Part shown: in pieces, positions 25,401 through 37,630 of the stretch
Position numbering within the stretch: position 1 is the first letter of the stretch
Layout: the number at the start of each line of letters is the position of its first letter
NCBI GenBank assembly: GCA_033002965.1
Contig: JAURVB010009290.1
Span: 1-64,000, forward strand
DNA: 64,000 nt
Source of the DNA: Piper betle
Lineage: Eukaryota > Streptophyta > Magnoliopsida > Piperales > Piperaceae
Reading direction: 5' to 3'
Position numbers and translations under genes: made by a program
The notes under the pieces: generated by a model
Seen by the model: the letters and a program-made list of their open reading frames with translations, nothing else
What the model was told of the DNA's origin: nothing
Database searches by the model: none

Positions 25401-26141
25401 AATTTTTATTTTTATTCATTAAGGTGTGATGCCAGACATTGTATCGTTTACATATTTATTTTCACCGATGAACAACTAATTGCCGATTTTAATTCCCCTT
25501 TGTAATTTTCAAGCGCCAACTTCAAAGGGTGTACAATTTATCCATTAAAAATCTTTTGGGATATATAGTTATAATCTTGTATAATATTATATATACAATT
25601 ATACATCATAATATATATATATAGTAATGATTTTCCGTAGTTTGTTTATATGCGATTTTTCTATCATGGGGGATGAAATATATTCCATATTTATGGATAA
25701 AATATCTCATGTTTTCATATGTTTGTGTAAAATATAAATTCTAAGATCGATAGGAGGCAAGGATGTTTAGAGAGCAAGTAGATATGAGTTTTACCCCATT
25801 AAAAATCAACAACGTATTATATTAAGAATCATGCATGCAGATTCAAATTTGAGCCTAATTCGGCAACAACTACGACTACGCATCTTTTCATAATATATTA
25901 TTAATTTATAAGTTAAAATTAATAGTCATACATTATGACTTTATAATAATAAATATTTGTATTCCATGTTATGGATCTAATATAAATGTCAAATTAAAAC
26001 TTAAACCCTCTTATCTTTAAGTTTATTATATTAACTATCATAGCTTCGTTCATCAATGGATATAAACGTCTAAATCTAAAAATACTGTTGTTGGGATCGA
26101 CAACCAAACTAGGTGTGAGGGATCTACGTATAACTAGGTTG
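19404..26141. other. Long gene-poor AT-rich stretch
   Basis: I see no supported gene over about 6.7 kb. ORFs here (for example 20803-21039, 21096-21368, 22902-23174) are short, lack domains and have no splice context. A CATGCATGCATGCA run occurs near 20563. Bases 24390-24975 hold a possible MITE, listed separately. Non-coding RNA genes cannot be excluded by eye. Confidence 0.5.
24390..24975. repeat. Possible degraded MITE with CTCGAGTCAA-type ends
   Basis: The left part (GAGTCGAGCTTGCC, ACTCGACTCGGCTTGACTC) and the right part (CTCGATTCAACTCAACTCGTG) are loosely inverted relative to each other around an AT-rich middle, as in the elements at 18594 and 26150. I could not fix the ends or a TSD. 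Confidence 0.35.
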
Positions 26142-26149
26142 TTGGTGAC

Positions 26150-26563
26150 TAGGGCTATTGAAAGTTTGATTAAATTTTATTTGGCTTAATATTCGACTCG
26201 AAAAAACTCAACTTGAAATTTAATTTGATATTAAACAAGTCAAGCCTAAACTTGTACATGCACAACTTAGTTTGACTCGAATTTTGATATTTTATATAAC
26301 GAATAAGATTGTTGACCATATTTATTACCAAGTTATAAATATTAGTACATGATATCAGATTTAAATAGATTTATATATGATTAAATTATCTTTTATGCAT
26401 AATATATCAAATTTGAGATATTTTATGCATCAATAAATACAAATAAAGCTAGTTTATACTTGACTCAAACTCGAATACTATTTAGTTCGACTTAAACTCG
26501 AATCAAACAAGCTGAGTTTGAGCTAAGTAAAACTCAATTCGACTCACCCAATGAGCATCCTTA
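26150..26563. mobile_element. hAT-like MITE, about 414 bp, with 8-bp TSD
   Basis: Flanks TTGGTGAC (26142-26149) and TTAGTGAC (26564-26571) form an 8-bp TSD with one mismatch. The left end TAGGGCTATTGA and the reverse complement of the right end (TAAGGATGCTCATTGG) are weakly inverted. Subterminal CTCGACTC/GAGTCGAA repeats and an AT-rich core match the element at 18594-19395. There is no coding capacity. Confidence 0.6.
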
Positions 26564-26571
26564 TTAGTGAC

Positions 26572-27515
26572 CAATTAATCTCACATGATTAATATATGGT
26601 CTTCGACTGCCATATATATATGGACGTTGCCAACCTTTATAGCCAGTGCTAATATGCCTCAATTGGAATTTAAAAAAAAAAAGAAATAAAAAAGAGAAAG
26701 AGGGTACTATTGTCCACTTTTAAGAAATCCATCTTTTAGCGAATAGAAATTTTTTTGTTGAATCATCTAATGAGTTATTTGTGCCTTCAATTTTATATAT
26801 TAGCCAAGAATACGAATTAACTGATAAATGCTTTAGTTAATTAGAGATGATGTGAAGCCGAAGAATACGCCAATCATCATGAGGTAATTAATTAACTACT
26901 TAATTTGATAAATCTCGTTCTCATTTTTTATTGGTCATGCACGTAATTAATTAGACTTTTTAGCTAGTTATCTTCTAATATGTGAAAAAACGATGGTATA
27001 TATATTTATACGTGGTGATATCTGGGCATATCTGTGAAATGTATATAGATGATCAATCATCAATAATAACAAAATTGCTGGACATGCATGCATGCATGCT
27101 CGCGATGCATGATAGCAACATAATATCCCATGAGCAGTAGATGTTAACATACCCATTGACCATGACATATTGTCGTCATCCTAAGTGGCATACATTTATA
27201 ATCAAAATCAAACAGCGCAGCCACACCAGCCGCCAATTTCATCGTCACAGGTAACGGCCCCTCCTCTCTATCTAATATTCCTATAGATTTAGATTAGTAT
27301 TAGTTAATATATCTATATGTGTATGATCATCGACTCAACTCTTTTATATTAATGAGATTAATTAATTATTCCCATCATGATTTGGAGATTGTAGAGAGGG
27401 AATTAATCTCCAACATAAGTGGGTATTAAATTATTAATAGCCACTTAGCCCCTCCTCTCCCCCATCAACCTCACACCTCATATACGTTCTCTAACTTCAA
27501 CTCCTCATCTCTCTC
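26572..27515 (+). promoter_or_regulatory. Upstream region of the HLS1-like gene, with RY-repeat cluster
   Basis: No gene is seen. At 27083-27099 there is a run CATGCATGCATGCATGC with another TGCATG shortly after. These are overlapping RY motifs (CATGCA), known targets of B3-domain factors of the ABI3/FUS3/LEC2 group. They lie about 600 bp upstream of the HLS1-like start. Whether they act on that gene is inference. Confidence 0.4.
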
Positions 27516-27526
27516 TATATATAAAG
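27516..27526 (+). promoter_or_regulatory. TATA box of the HLS1-like gene
   Basis: TATATATAAAG follows a CT-rich stretch (CATCTCTCTC) and lies 170 bp upstream of the chosen ATG. This would put the transcription start near 27550 and give a leader of about 135 nt, with no in-frame stop conflict. Confidence 0.65.
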
Positions 27527-27685
27527 CACATCCAAGAAGCTCAACCAGCTAGCATCTGATCTCATTCCCTGATCTTTTCTCTTCTTGGTTCATTAGTAGT
27601 TAGTGAAGTACTAGTACAGATATATATACATACATTCATATATATACATATATTACAGTACGGCTCTATAACTGTATATATAAAA

Positions 27686-29089
27686 ATGATGAGGGTGAAG
27701 AGGATTATGGTGGGTGGCATCGTGGAAGACAGGACGTCGCCGGTGAGGGTGAGGGAGTTTGACCCAGAGCGCGACTGTGCAGGGGCATTGGCGGTGGAGA
27801 GGAGCTGCGACCTTGCCCCCGGCGGCAGCATGTCCCTCTTCACCGACCTCCTCGGCGACCCCATTTGCCGCATCCGCCATTCTCCTTCCTTCCTCATGCT
27901 GGTACGTCGTACCAACAAAATATGATCATTCATCCCTTCTACGCATATACATACATGTTGATCATCATGTACATGCTTCGACCTCATCTTTTCTTCATTA
28001 ACGTATATATATATATACGATTGTATTAATGCTTATCGTCTTTTTTATAAATTCATTAATTAGGTGGCTATAGTCGGAGATGAGATCGTCGGCATCGTTC
28101 GCGGCTGCATCAAGGTCGTCACCTGCGGTAAGAAGCTCACCCGCTCCGGTACCGCCCCCACCGAAGTCGTCGTCCCCGTCTATACCAAGCTCGCCTACGT
28201 CCTCGGCCTCAGAGTCTCCCCCTCGTACCGCCGTCTTGGCATCGCCATGAAGATGGTGCAGCGTCTCGAATCGTGGTTTGCAGACAACGGCGCCGAGTAC
28301 GCGTACATGGCCACCGAGACGTCCAACAACGCCTCCCTCCGACTCTTCACCGGCCGCCTCGGCTACACAAAGTTCCGCACCCTGACCATCCTCGCCCAGC
28401 CCGTCTACAACCACCGTGCCCGCATCTCACCCCACGTCGCCGTCGTCCGCCTCTCCCCCACCGACGCCGAGGCCATCTACCGCCGCCGTTTCTCAGCCAC
28501 AGAGTTCTTCCCCCGCGACATCGACGCCGTGCTCCGCAACAAGCTCACCCTCGCCACCTTCCTCGCAGTCCCCACCGGCGCCGCCGACAAGTTCGCCGGT
28601 GCCGAGAGCTTCCTCGCCGACCCGCCGGCGTCTTGGGCGATCGGGAGCGTCTGGAACTCGGCTGAGGTGTATAAATTTGAGGTCCGGGGAGCTTCGCGGG
28701 TCATGCGGGTATTAGCCGGGGCTACCCGGGTATTCGACCGGGCCATGCCCTGGTTCCGAATGCCCTCCATACCCAACTTGTTTGACCCGTTTGGGTTCTT
28801 GTTGTTGTATGGGCTAGGAGGGGAGGGGCCCGAGAGTGTCCGGATGGCCCGGTCCCTGTGTAGTGTGGCCCACAACATGGCAATAGAGCGGCAGTGCCGG
28901 GTGGTGGCGACTGAGGTGGCGGCGGAGGAGCCACTCCGTGCGGCCATACCACATTGGCGGCGAATGTCGTGTACCGAAGACATGTGGTGCATGAAGCGGT
29001 TAGGAGGCGAGTACGGCGAGGGTGCAGTCGGGGACTGGACCAAGGCCTCGCCCGGACCATCCATCTTTGTAGACCCTAGGGATTTTTAG
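27686..29089 (+). CDS. HLS1: HLS1-like N-acetyltransferase (GNAT), two exons, intact
   Basis: Exon 1 is 27686-27901 (72 codons), the intron 27902-28063 (GTACGT...ATTAG) and exon 2 28064-29089 (341 codons plus TAG). Phase is 0 and the protein has 413 residues, close to Arabidopsis HOOKLESS1 (about 400). After a short N-terminal extension, VREFDPERD, SLFTDLLGDPICRIRHSPSF and GDEIVGIVRG match the HLS1 start. The acetyl-CoA-binding GNAT motif A is SPSYRRLGIAMKM (RRLGIA at residues 128-133). ATETSNNASLRLFTGRLGY and the C-terminal VRMARSLCSVAHNMA and AIPHWRRMSC-EDMWCMKRL blocks are also present. HLS1 is a putative nuclear acetyltransferase needed for apical hook formation, acting between ethylene and auxin signalling. 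Two adjacent ATGs start the ORF; a later one at 27707 is possible. Third codon positions in exon 2 are strongly C/G. It converges with the NPY gene 2.6 kb away. Confidence 0.95.
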
Positions 29090-30342
29090 CTTTCTTTACT
29101 AACGAACTCTTGTTTTGATGGGCCACCCGTTGTCACAATAGGATTTTTTTTTTAAATGTCCTTATTAGAGTATATCCTAGCTTGACCTAAGAATAATGCA
29201 TGGAAAGAGAATATGTTTGAATGAAAGCTAGCTGATCTGTAATTTACAAAAGCTTTTCTAATCATAGTTGTGCATGACTACGTGTAACATGAGTTCAATG
29301 GAGTTTACCAGAGGATATATTTGAATCGGAATAAACTTCATACTATAGATCGGATCTATTACGAGGACTAGATATGGGATCCTATAGTATGTATGTACAT
29401 ATTTATGAAAGACTCGCATTGCATGAAGAGTTCGTACGTCTTTGTTGTTTCTCTTTTTATGGTTGGGATTATTATCTTATATATGTAGAAGGCACTTCAA
29501 TGGCTTCGTGGCCGAATACCATGAACCGTCTACTTTTATTGATGTCACTAACACGACAATTAAATACAGGAATATCAACAGGACACAAGTGGGTCCGTGG
29601 TGTTCTCTCGAATTCCCTTCAATATAAAACAGAGGTATGATTTATGTAGTTTCATCACAATAGATTTGTATCAACTGTGAATGATCATCTAGTTGTCTAG
29701 TAGTCCTGGTTTCGCTGTTTAACCTTCTCTTTTTGGATGCTTGTGAGGTAGTTGATAGGTTGTTTGGATCTTCCTTTTGTGGGGCACCCTGCAATTGAAT
29801 CATCTCATACAAAATAGTGACATGCTAAAATTTTTGTCTTAAAGATTTGGTTTTCATCTAATGGTTGGCTTTTGTCTCGAAGTGCTTGGCATTTGAAAGA
29901 AAAGAATGTTGTGAGTATGTGAAGACGTCATATGTATTAATGCAAAGGGAGAGTTTGCTTCTTGGAGATGACAACATAAAACCAAGTGGGTCGTTTGAAA
30001 TTGACCTCCTTATAAAATCTCGCCAGTGTTAATTGTGATTCGATTGATTCAATTTTCTGTAAGCAAGCAATACCACTAGAGCAACAAAGGCCAGCTAAAG
30101 GCTTGTGGCAAACGATGCAGTGGCTATCACAATGATCAATCGGAATCTGAAATATCGACTAACAAAATTGACTTCAGTTACTTTGAATCAAAATGGACCA
30201 CACGAAGAAAAAAATACAGAGTGAGACAAAGAAAGTCGCTTTGAAGATAATGCCGTGGATGCAACGTGGGATTTGTCATTGCAGGGGATATGTAATATCT
30301 ACACACATATATGCCCTACCCCTCTGAAAGGATGGGCCGGAG

Positions 30343-30382
30343 GTTGTGTTTTCTGTAAAACTTATTTAACAGAAAACACAAC
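30343..30382. repeat. Perfect 14-bp inverted repeat with 12-nt loop
   Basis: GTTGTGTTTTCTGT at 30343-30356 is followed by a 12-nt A/T-rich loop and then its exact reverse complement ACAGAAAACACAAC at 30369-30382. It is too short for a typical plant microRNA precursor. It could be the end of a small MITE or a transcription-end structure. Confidence 0.85.
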
Positions 30383-31087
30383 TCAATTTTTGTTTTTCTA
30401 ACAAAGTTGGCCTTTTGCATTTTTTTAATAATTTTTGTAACAAAAATAGATGGGCTGGAAGTAACACATATATTGGAGACCTAGGTGGTCGTGGTGGGCT
30501 CATAGCGAAGTCGAATCAAATGTAACGAGGAAATTATGATATTGTAGTCAAGCTTCTCCTTGATTATTACAATTACAAGGCTACTTATAAACAATCAATT
30601 TCAAACTATACATCCGAAGCTTGTTAATAGTCTACTTTTTTACTAATTGTGTGGAAGATAGCAATTGGGACGAAGGAATAAGACCACTGTCGACCACATC
30701 GGACTTGTGCAAATCATAGAAGAAAAGAATTCCTTTTTGTGGGACTTTGCTTTGACACAGACGTTGGAACCTTCAAACAAATCGCAGAGGACCCAATTTT
30801 GACAAACTCTAGTAATGGCCTTTTCTGCTTTCTCTTAGAAGTGGCTCTAGCCTGGTACCAGTCCCAGTTGGGTGTTTCTTTGTTTTAGTGTATTTTGTTT
30901 TTTACTTACATCACTTGGGATTGTTTAGAGCCCACTTCATCAAATTTGGTTGTTTACTGTTTAGATCATCTTCTACCAGCAGTCTAGGGATTGTTTTTTT
31001 TTCCAAACATGTGAGAGAACTATATTCAAGGTAGGTCACTTCAATGTCAGTTTCACTCAATCATGAGCAGCCTTTTCTTGCATAGAC

Positions 31088-31145
31088 TACTGAGGTTGAT
31101 CTTCAATGGCGGCTACTACTGAGGTTGATCTTCAATGGCGGCTAC
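31088..31145. repeat. 29-bp unit duplicated in tandem
   Basis: The unit, beginning TACTGAGGTTGATCTTCAAT and ending GGCGGCTAC, occurs twice in a row without change. Identity suggests a recent replication-slippage duplication. Confidence 0.9.
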
Positions 31146-31665
31146 ACAATCACTTGCAATGATTATCCAAATGTCACAGTCTGTCAAAGACACATTGCTC
31201 ATTGCACCGTCCAAAATAAATAAAAAAGAATCATTCTCCCCAAAGCTGGCATCACTGCAAACACCATCAATCATGGATGGTTTCTGCAGACAGTGAACGG
31301 CCATCTGAATTTAAATGGTGGAGAACATAACATTGGCAGTCTGCCCTTCTATAATCTAATATGCATATGGAGAGTATGATATATGATAACAGGCAAAGTA
31401 GAGAGGAGTGAGGATTTAACATTTTTAACAACATCCTTCTATAATCTTAGATTTTGCCACATTGGAACATGGTATCATCCATTTGCCATCACAACTTACG
31501 AAGGATTAAAATACTTTTATCCCAACAGAACCACCAAAAGTTGATACCTAAATAGTGTCAAGCCCCCCTCGTTTATGTGCACAATTATCAGGATAGTCAT
31601 CGACTTCCTCATCTTTGCGACTAGCTTGCTAACCAAAAAGACATCCATCATACTGATAACTAAAA

Positions 31666-34412
31666 CTAAGAGACCGAGTGTCTTCCGTTCCTTGAAGGAG
31701 TGGATTTGGAGTCATCTGGGTTAACAGAACCAGACCTAGGGCTCTTTGAGGTATCTGAGCTACTGTTTTCCCCCTGTTGGCTCCCTTTGTTGGACCACAA
31801 CTTGTTCAGCATCTTGTTAGGTTTAAAGACACCATTCTTGGTCCTGCCACTAACTTTATCCTGGCTGCTATTGTCGCTAGACTCATTCACTAATCTCACG
31901 GAAGTAGTCAGACCCACCTTGAGATGTTCAGTTAAGTTTGATGCATCCCAATCTTCATCAGTATTAGTTGTAGCCGATCTAGAGCTGTTGCGGGAACAGC
32001 CGCTTTCTCGAGGGAGGCAAGCCCGGATGTTTGGAGGGTGCTTGGTGCCACTGGAGCCAGATATACTAGCCGACCTTACCTGCTCAAAGAAAAGGACCTG
32101 CACAACTACCCGAAGTGGGAGCCTCTCGTTCTGGGCTGCATGCATACATGCATCTGGAGAGAGCTTTTGCAGTCCATTAGGCGGCATATTCTCTTTTTCT
32201 CACTTTTGCTCAGTCCCGGGTGCTCCTGCATTAGATTATAATTGCATTATATAAATTGTTTGTCAATGCATACTTCCAGAGTCAAAAAGCTTGAAAAGTT
32301 TGTGATAGGGCATAAAGAGATGTTCTAAAGCGCTATGATCTAGCTGAAAGTTCCAACCAGCGGAATTTGTTCAGGAGTATATAACCTGGCAGAATATACA
32401 CCTTAAAAGATATGAAGTTACTACTGAAGCTAAAACTATTGGGATACCTAATTACTACTGTTGGACCTATCAATTTCATAGCTTTTAACATCTGTTGGAA
32501 CTATTAAGTACAGAAATTTGAGGCATATGAAAATGTGTGAGCAAAATCTTAAAAGATGAAAATCTCACCTTCAAATACATGTCAATTGCCCGGTAAAGAC
32601 CATCATGAGCAGGTCTTGATTCGCTTGTGATCAACTCTGCAAGATTGATAAATTTGGACAAAGGAAGACATGGGTCTCGAGCAATTTCTGCTAGGTAACC
32701 ATCTATCAACTTTGCAACAACTATTTTTGAAGAACTGATAACAAATGCTGAGCATCTGGCATCCACTAGTTCTTCAGACATCAGTAAATTGGATCTCTCA
32801 TTCTGCTCATGTACCAAAAACGTCTCGACTATATTCCGAACCAAATCTACATCATACAAAGTATCTTCCCCAACATGCGCAGGAATCATCAAGTCCTTGA
32901 CTGAAGATTGATCTAACTGCTTTGCTATTCTTATGACCAATTCATTCTTTGTTAGCTCATCCAAACCCAGAAAACATGCAAATTTTAGCAGTCTAAACAA
33001 GAAACTGCATGAAACGCTCCCTTTCTCTCTAGGCAAGAGCCACACAATTGTTTCCACTAAATTGCAGTTTTTCACAGTATCACCGCCCTGAATGGCACCT
33101 TCCCCAAATCCTTGAAGCCTCCTGAAAGCATAAGCTTTCAAAGCTTCTCCTATCACTTCACTGGGTACTAAATTTTTTGTTTTAATTGTTACCAGCACTC
33201 GTTTATACAAGTCAACCTCCAGCTCTGACAAATCCTCCACCCACCAATCTTTAGGCACAGTCTGCACTTTCCGGACACCATTCCATTCTGGTTCAATCCC
33301 ACCATCTGATAAAAGCTTTTTACGGTTATATGTGTAGGACCATTCAACTTTAGATGGGTCAGCAGACGCTTTGTTGGCAATCGACTCGATACAACGCCCA
33401 ACAATCTTCAGATCCTCTGACCACGGTAAAAGTGGTTTTGTGGTTTGAAGTACAATGATCGTATCTTTCCAACTCCTGAAAATGCTAGCATTTAGAAATA
33501 CTTCAATTTTGTGGATAAGATTTCCCTTCTCAACAGATTCTTGCATTTCCAAGTATTCAGCTGCGCATCTGGCTGCAACAACATTGTAGGCATTGAGTGT
33601 TACTGTCATACCATAGCAAAACTTGGCACATATTTCGAAAGCATGGGCGCCTCCTGGGATGCCATTGATGTGAATCTCGTCACCATTTTCTTCGGTCACA
33701 GATGCCACCAATTTCTGGAGGCGTGAGCTCTTGGATAGAAGAGGAAACTGCAGAGACAATTATCGTCTTCATAAGGACATAACATGTATTAATCCAACCA
33801 TAAAACGACAACCTCTTTGTTATACAGCAGTAAGAAAGCTTTGACAGGAGCTCTTTATTTGACTGTACATCAAATTTTGATGTGCAATTTACGAACAGAC
33901 ACAACACTTGTGCAGAATGCAATTATCAAATTTATGTTTGCGTACAATTAGATGGTTACCTTGTGCAAGTAAAATTTCACATCTCCAACATGGACAACTA
34001 TGTCAGTAGCTAACTCTGCCGCTACATACCTGAATTAATTATAAAAAATAAAAAATAACGGTATGAGACAGCAGCCAAACAATACACTAAAGGAATGGGA
34101 CAATTAAACCTAATGTATATCATGGCTACATAAAAATAACCAAAATAGTGTAATGCAAGCATGGATTTTTTACATATGACCAGTTCATGTCTTAAAAGAG
34201 GTCCCTGAAGGTTCCACAGAAAGAATCACCATGCAACAGCTAAATATTCAAGATAAATGAAGATAAAGTACCATATATAATTCGTACTTTAGAAACATCA
34301 ATGATAATAATAAGCCTTCCTTTCCAAGATTTTCTGGACGTATAACTCACCTGACGTCATTGTCATTTGTGTGGAAAGAATCTGGCTTTGATCCCAGCTT
34401 CATGAACTTCAT
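31666..34412 (-). CDS. NPY-type NPH3/BTB protein, four exons, one-base frameshift in the last exon
   Basis: Minus-strand exons: 34412-34351 ([13 protein letters not shown]), 34029-33960 ([17 protein letters not shown]), 33747-32569 ([13 protein letters not shown] onward) and 32225-31666. All introns are GT-AG. The BTB/POZ domain spans about residues 24-125; the NPH3 domain follows ([51 protein letters not shown]). The [11 protein letters not shown] start and [18 protein letters not shown] tail mark the NPY/MAB4 clade, which acts with AGC kinases at the plasma membrane in auxin-driven organogenesis and gravitropism. In the last exon the conserved [20 protein letters not shown] block needs five A's, but only four are present (T's at 32165-32168 on the plus strand). 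Translation would stop at 32108-32106 after 476 codons. With one base restored the protein would be 623 residues. Everything else is clean, so this is either a recent mutation or an assembly error in a homopolymer. Confidence 0.92.
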
Positions 34413-34601
34413 CTTCGCACTCCCAAAACCAATCACTCTGAATCAGCTGCTCTCACACAGAGGCAAGAAGCTACCAACTTCACTTAGTCACCATTCAAGC
34501 CACTTAAAAGTGATCCCCCCAAATACCAGAGGGTAGAGAAGATGAAAAAAAAGAAGGAGAGAACCTTGAACAGATGATGATGCAAAAACCAACAGAATCC
34601 C

Positions 34602-34609
34602 TTTATATT
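34602..34609 (-). promoter_or_regulatory. Probable TATA box of the NPY-type gene
   Basis: On the minus strand this reads AATATAAAG, about 190 bp upstream of the start codon, followed downstream by a CT-rich leader (TCTCCTTCTTTTTTTTCATC). Position and context suit a TATA box. A leader intron cannot be excluded. Confidence 0.45.
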
Positions 34610-37600
34610 TTCTTTAACAACTCAAGCTAGTGGGTCTTAACTTGAAAGCAAAGCTTATAAAGGAGTCCCTACCCCCTTCTTCTTCTCAGTACACAAAAGA
34701 CCTGCAGATGCGATATGCTGGAAAGGCTGCTTCCTCCACCGGCGGCAGTGCCCACGGAGTCCGGAGGCTAACGGTCAGCCGAGGGGACATGGCCAACAGA
34801 CCTCGTTAAGTAAACTAATCCCCAACTCAGAGACACCCACAAGCACAAAACTGGCATCTACCATTGCCTCCTCCATTTGTTTATGCCCACTGGCTTAAGA
34901 GTATTTCATATTTGAGTGGTGGGGAAGATCCTGGCTGATCTGGAGCTCCTTGAACTCACAAACACTGAAATCCACGCTTTGCTAAAATGCCTGGCTACCG
35001 AGCAGAGGAGAGTGGAAGCAAAAGTTTGAGTCCTGGAAGGGAAAAACAGCATCTTGGTAACGGGTCAAACAGATGCAAACATGGAAGGCACGAAGCATCC
35101 GGCAAAGAAGTATCTTGTGGATGTGATAGAATATGAAAAAACAGCAAAGAGACCAAAAAACCCAGCTCGGAATTTAGATTTAATACAAGTAAACTATGAC
35201 GAAGTGAGCAGTAAGAAGGTGTCTTAGTGAAGAAGTGAAACAAGAAAACAAGCTAGCTCAGATATCAACAAAGCTGCCTACTGAGTATGGAGAGAGAGAC
35301 AGATTATCATAAGCAGTAACAGACATGTGAAGAGAACCCAGTAAGACACATGTGTAAGATCACGCAGGAACATTAACAAAAATAGGGTTAAATACGAAGA
35401 TTCCGGTCGGCATAATCGAATAAGAAAGCATCTGAACATATTCAAACATCAAGCAGATGATGAAAAAGGGGGTGGAATGCATTAAAAACGAATGCAATTA
35501 ATACGCCTAAAGATGGGAAGATCCTAACGTCTATTAACCAACCGAACCAAATCAACAAGATAAAACCAACTTAAAAAAGGCTTATAAGAAGTCAAATCTA
35601 CAAACTTATTTACAAGAAAACACAACTCAAGGTTGGCAAAGAAAATATAAAACTACCAAGAACCTTGTAATCTACGTCTCTAAGTCTAAGCTGTGCTTGT
35701 TCCACTCTTCTGAAATGAAAAAGGAGAGTGAGGAAATGCAGTTATCTTGCGTATCAATGCAACTCAAGAAACAAGTCTGAGGTCGGCTCTACGAGGGAGC
35801 AAAGCCCGGAAACGTATGCCTGCCTCATAGTTAAAGCACCATTAAGACCAAGCCAACCACCTCTGGCTCACCCTTCACAAGAATTGACACCCACTCTCCT
35901 CCCTAAACGATGCACTGGAATTCGTACTCTACATCACATTCACAGTTATTAAAAAGAGGAATCAAAGTAAATTTAACAATATCCAGTAAATGCCTTCTTC
36001 TTTTTTCTCCCCTCTCCTTTACTTTAATCGCCTCAGTCTTTCTCTCTTCCCAGACTCGGGTCATTGCTCCTTTCCTGCACAGTTGTGCACGCCAACCTGA
36101 CACTTCACCACTGCCACCATCTTCACCTTCTCATCTTTCTCCACCTAACATTGTACCAACTTAGAAAAAAAAAACTTAGGCATTATGTATTTATTTTAAT
36201 TTTATTTTTGAGGGATATAAGTTTCTTGGATAGAGCTTCACGTTGACGTGCGATGTGATCATGCCCACTTCTTCCCACCAATGGTTAAGAGCCCACAAAT
36301 CACACTGTTCTAAGTTATCACTAGTTTCTTTAGTTTGACTTCGTTGAGTTTCTCCTCTTCTCTGCGCATTAAAATATCAAAGAGAGACTTACAGTTTTGA
36401 TTATTATGTAACCTATGCAAATTGAAGATGACCTGAAAAGTACCCATGGTTCATTTGCCTCAGTTCATGAATTTACAAAGTTCAAAAAATAATTTACATG
36501 GAGCTGCCTGTCTTAAAGTATCTGTTTTCAAGCATTAAGGTTGGAATTGTCAATACCACAAATTTCCCAGTGTTACTCTATCACATATGAGCACCTAACA
36601 CTGGATAAGAAAAATCGGCACCACATGGTGCAGCTTCTTCAAGTTCTGAACTGTTTACCATACACATTCCTCTCTTCAATTCCCCGGCCACGCTATTCTA
36701 TGTCAATTTGAGCATTCACCTTTGTGCTTGACACTTCATGGCATAATGATGAATGCTTGACACTTAACCCCATTCTCATCCTTTCCATTGGGATACATCT
36801 GTCCATCAATCTAAACCGTTAAAAGCACAAGGGGTAATTTTTGTAGAAATAAAAATTAGCTTTATTTGCCTAGTTAACGATTACTATCTTTTTAAAATAT
36901 TTTCAAGATATGTTAAAGTTGGTAACTATAAGCAAAGCCAGTTCTGTGGACAAAAGAGAGATATGATTCATTATTTTACCTTTGTTCTTATTCCTTATCC
37001 TCTGAGAATTACTACACTTCTTTCAAATGGTGAGGACCCATAAAACGAAGGTGCCTTCTACCGTGGTATTAGTATGTACCCAATGTGGGTGAATAGAATC
37101 TTGAAGAATTGTACAATTGTGGATGCTTCCAATGAAGAAGTGTCCGATCGATGGAAGGTCCCTCGTGGAGCCAGTTAGGCCTCCGTTGAGATAGGAAGAT
37201 CATTTTGCACTCAGTGGGAGGAGGAGGTTAAGCTGCATCCAACCCACTTTTGTGATCTAACATGGGGCATTGCAAGTGTCAATCTGGCCCTGGTATGCCT
37301 CACTTGCACCATTGACCGTAGCCCCTTCTTGTCCGATCAAGTGAGGATGGTGCCCAAGACAGTTCACCATCTTCGTCTGACGATGGTGCCTTGTGTTTGC
37401 ACTCATAAGGTGCTGGCTTCATCTTTCAATCGTAGCAGTTATTATCCACCGAAGGTATCAGAGACTAGAGAATCTAATGAGCCCATATACGGGGATATGC
37501 TAATGAATTTCCTTTTCCTAGGGAATAAAATGGATGCAAATTCTCTTCTCGGCTTGTAATTTCATGCAATGTAGAGATAACTACAGCCCTAATTGGCCTG

Positions 37601-37622
37601 CTCTTGGAACACTATCCTCTAT
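34610..37622. other. Upstream region of the NPY-type gene and intergenic DNA
   Basis: No gene is recognised. ORFs of 60-84 codons at 34995-35243, 35728-36246 and 37329-37559 have no known domain. The region contains pyrimidine-rich stretches at about 35990-36060. The hAT element at 37631 begins just after it. Confidence 0.5.
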
Positions 37623-37630
37623 ATCTGGCT

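Larger units (their letters stand above)
29090..31665. other. Intergenic region between convergent HLS1-like and NPY genes
   Basis: The first bases are the HLS1-like 3' untranslated region. ORFs at 29374-29640 and on the minus strand at 31116-31304 show no family I recognise. It contains the perfect hairpin at 30343-30382 and a 29-bp tandem duplication at 31088-31145. Confidence 0.5.

Noticed and set aside
28273..29064. Long alternative-frame and antisense ORFs of up to 195 codons
   Set aside because: They are shadows of the GC-rich HLS1-like exon, caused by biased third positions.
29374..29640. 88-codon ORF downstream of HLS1
   Set aside because: Two overlapping frames are open, no family is recognised and there is no splice or promoter context.
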